DNA of 6,686 nucleotides from a bacterium (GTDB taxonomy: Bacteria > Electryoneota > Electryoneia > Electryoneales > Electryoneaceae). A program made the position numbers and the translations under genes. A model generated the notes under the pieces. It was not told the DNA's origin. It ran no database searches and saw nothing but the letters and a program-made list of their open reading frames with translations. Every line of letters starts with the position of its first letter. The first letter of the stretch is position 1. This document shows, in pieces, positions 6,447-6,686 of the stretch. The stretch is from positions 1 through 6,686 of the forward strand of contig JANQEY010000279.1 of the NCBI GenBank assembly GCA_028278125.1, written 5' to 3'.

Positions 6447-6456
6447 GAATAAAGGG

Positions 6457-6474
6457 GTCAAATCTCCGTTTGAC
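6457..6474. repeat. Short REP-like hairpin upstream of the RAYT start
   Basis: GTCAAA at 6457-6462 pairs perfectly with TTTGAC at 6469-6474 around a TCTCCG loop. The preceding GGGGTCAAATCT motif is one I associate with sequences in front of RAYT-type transposases in several proteobacterial genomes. It lies 31 bases before the RAYT start. TTTTTGACA at 6390-6398 gives a second, partial copy of the TTTGAC half-site. Confidence 0.45.
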
Positions 6475-6505
6475 GTTTGGGGCATAAAATGATACAAAAT
6501 AATCC

Positions 6506-6588
6506 ATGTCCCGTCCATTAAGAATAGACTATCCTGATGCATGGCATCATGTAATGAACCGCGCGAGACGCGGAGCCATTCTGTTTAA
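6506..6588 (+). pseudogene. REP-associated tyrosine transposase (RAYT, Y1/IS200-like), N-terminal remnant
   Basis: From ATG 6506 the translation begins MSRPLRIDYPDAWHHVMNR then ARRGAILFN. This matches the highly conserved N-terminus of the RAYT family (RPLRI-(E/D)-YP-x-A-x-(Y/H)-HV-x-x-R-x-x-R). These Y1 HUH transposases act on REP palindromes. Normal proteins are much longer. Here the family similarity ends after about 28 codons, and the frame runs on into unrelated sequence to a TGA at 6650-6652. The catalytic HUH pair and Tyr are therefore missing. No strong Shine-Dalgarno sequence precedes the start. The break coincides with the TGTTACC start of an IS-like terminus, so I infer disruption by insertion. 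The rest of the gene may resume beyond the element, outside the window. Confidence 0.7.
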
Positions 6589-6686
6589 TGTTACCAGCGG
6601 TTTAAAAGTATACCAATTTCAACGTTTGAAAGTATACCATTTTATAAATTGAATACAAGTGTTCGTCTCGGCGCTGATTTCAGGCC
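6589..6686 (+). mobile_element. Probable terminus of an IS21-family insertion sequence (truncated by window edge)
   Basis: Just where RAYT similarity stops, the sequence starts TGTTACCAGCGG and then has two copies, 24 bases apart, of a GTTT(A/G)AAAGTATACCA motif. IS21-family ends typically start with TG and carry several spaced copies of a transposase-binding repeat of this form before istA. The transposase gene itself would lie to the right, outside the window, so the family is inferred from the terminal repeats alone. The exact junction and any target duplication cannot be seen. Confidence 0.45.
6600..6643 (+). repeat. Two 20-base direct repeats, likely IS transposase-binding sites
   Basis: Bases 6600-6619 and 6624-6643 match at 18 of 20 positions (GTTT-A/G-AAAGTATACCA followed by A/T-rich bases), offset by 24 bases. 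Each contains the palindromic core GTATAC. The spacing of just over two helical turns puts both on the same face of the DNA, which suits cooperative binding by a transposase. Confidence 0.7.

Larger units (their letters stand above)
6276..6505. other. Non-coding divergent intergenic region with REP-like repeats and promoter
   Basis: No credible gene lies in these 230 bases. The left half (6276-6400) is AT-rich and contains the ribosome binding site and promoter candidates of the minus-strand genes. The right half (6400-6505) is richer in G-tracts and inverted repeats and belongs to the transposase-side (RAYT) module. The compositional change near 6400 suggests the boundary of a past insertion. 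Confidence 0.5.

Noticed and set aside
1..6686. tRNA, rRNA or riboswitch
   Set aside because: No cloverleaf, rRNA-like conserved stretch or recognised aptamer was seen; almost all of the window is protein-coding.

Overview
The window looks like an accessory region of a Gram-negative bacterium. It holds two large, co-directional minus-strand genes for secreted, repeat-built surface or extracellular proteins. At the right edge there is a small plus-strand patch of mobile DNA. I cannot name the organism. The architectures (type-3 thrombospondin-like calcium loops, Pmp-like beta-helix, RCC1 propeller, S74-like fibre end) are typical of Desulfobacterota, Bacteroidota and the Planctomycetes/Lentisphaerae/Verrucomicrobia group, so the phylum is an open inference.

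Layout, right to left in the direction of transcription. (1) 6589-6686 looks like the terminus of an IS21-like insertion sequence. It interrupts the first codons of a REP-associated tyrosine transposase (RAYT) gene at 6506. (2) 6276-6505 is non-coding. It contains REP-like inverted repeats beside the RAYT start and a plausible promoter for the minus-strand genes. (3) 4302-6275 (minus) encodes a complete 657-residue secreted fibre-like protein: signal peptide, repetitive beta stalk, right-handed beta-helix, and a C-terminal S74-like module with a coiled coil. (4) 4227-4301 is a 75-base gap with an AT-rich hairpin and a good ribosome binding site. (5) 1-4226 (minus) is one uninterrupted reading frame of 1408 codons that runs off the left edge. 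It encodes a mosaic protein: signal peptide, an N-terminal module with a PGF-x-AEPGS motif, calcium-binding DxDxDG loops, a Pmp-like beta-helix with columns of cysteines, a choice-of-anchor-like segment, fourteen RCC1 blades (two propellers' worth), and a Cys-rich C-terminal part that continues outside the window.

The two genes probably form one transcription unit: same strand, 75 bases apart, no convincing terminator between them. Both products carry Sec signal peptides and beta-helices with aligned cysteines. A reasonable inference is a paired cell-surface or matrix system, with a probably oligomeric stalk protein and a very large multi-domain binding protein. No catalytic residues are recognisable in either, and their ligand is unknown.
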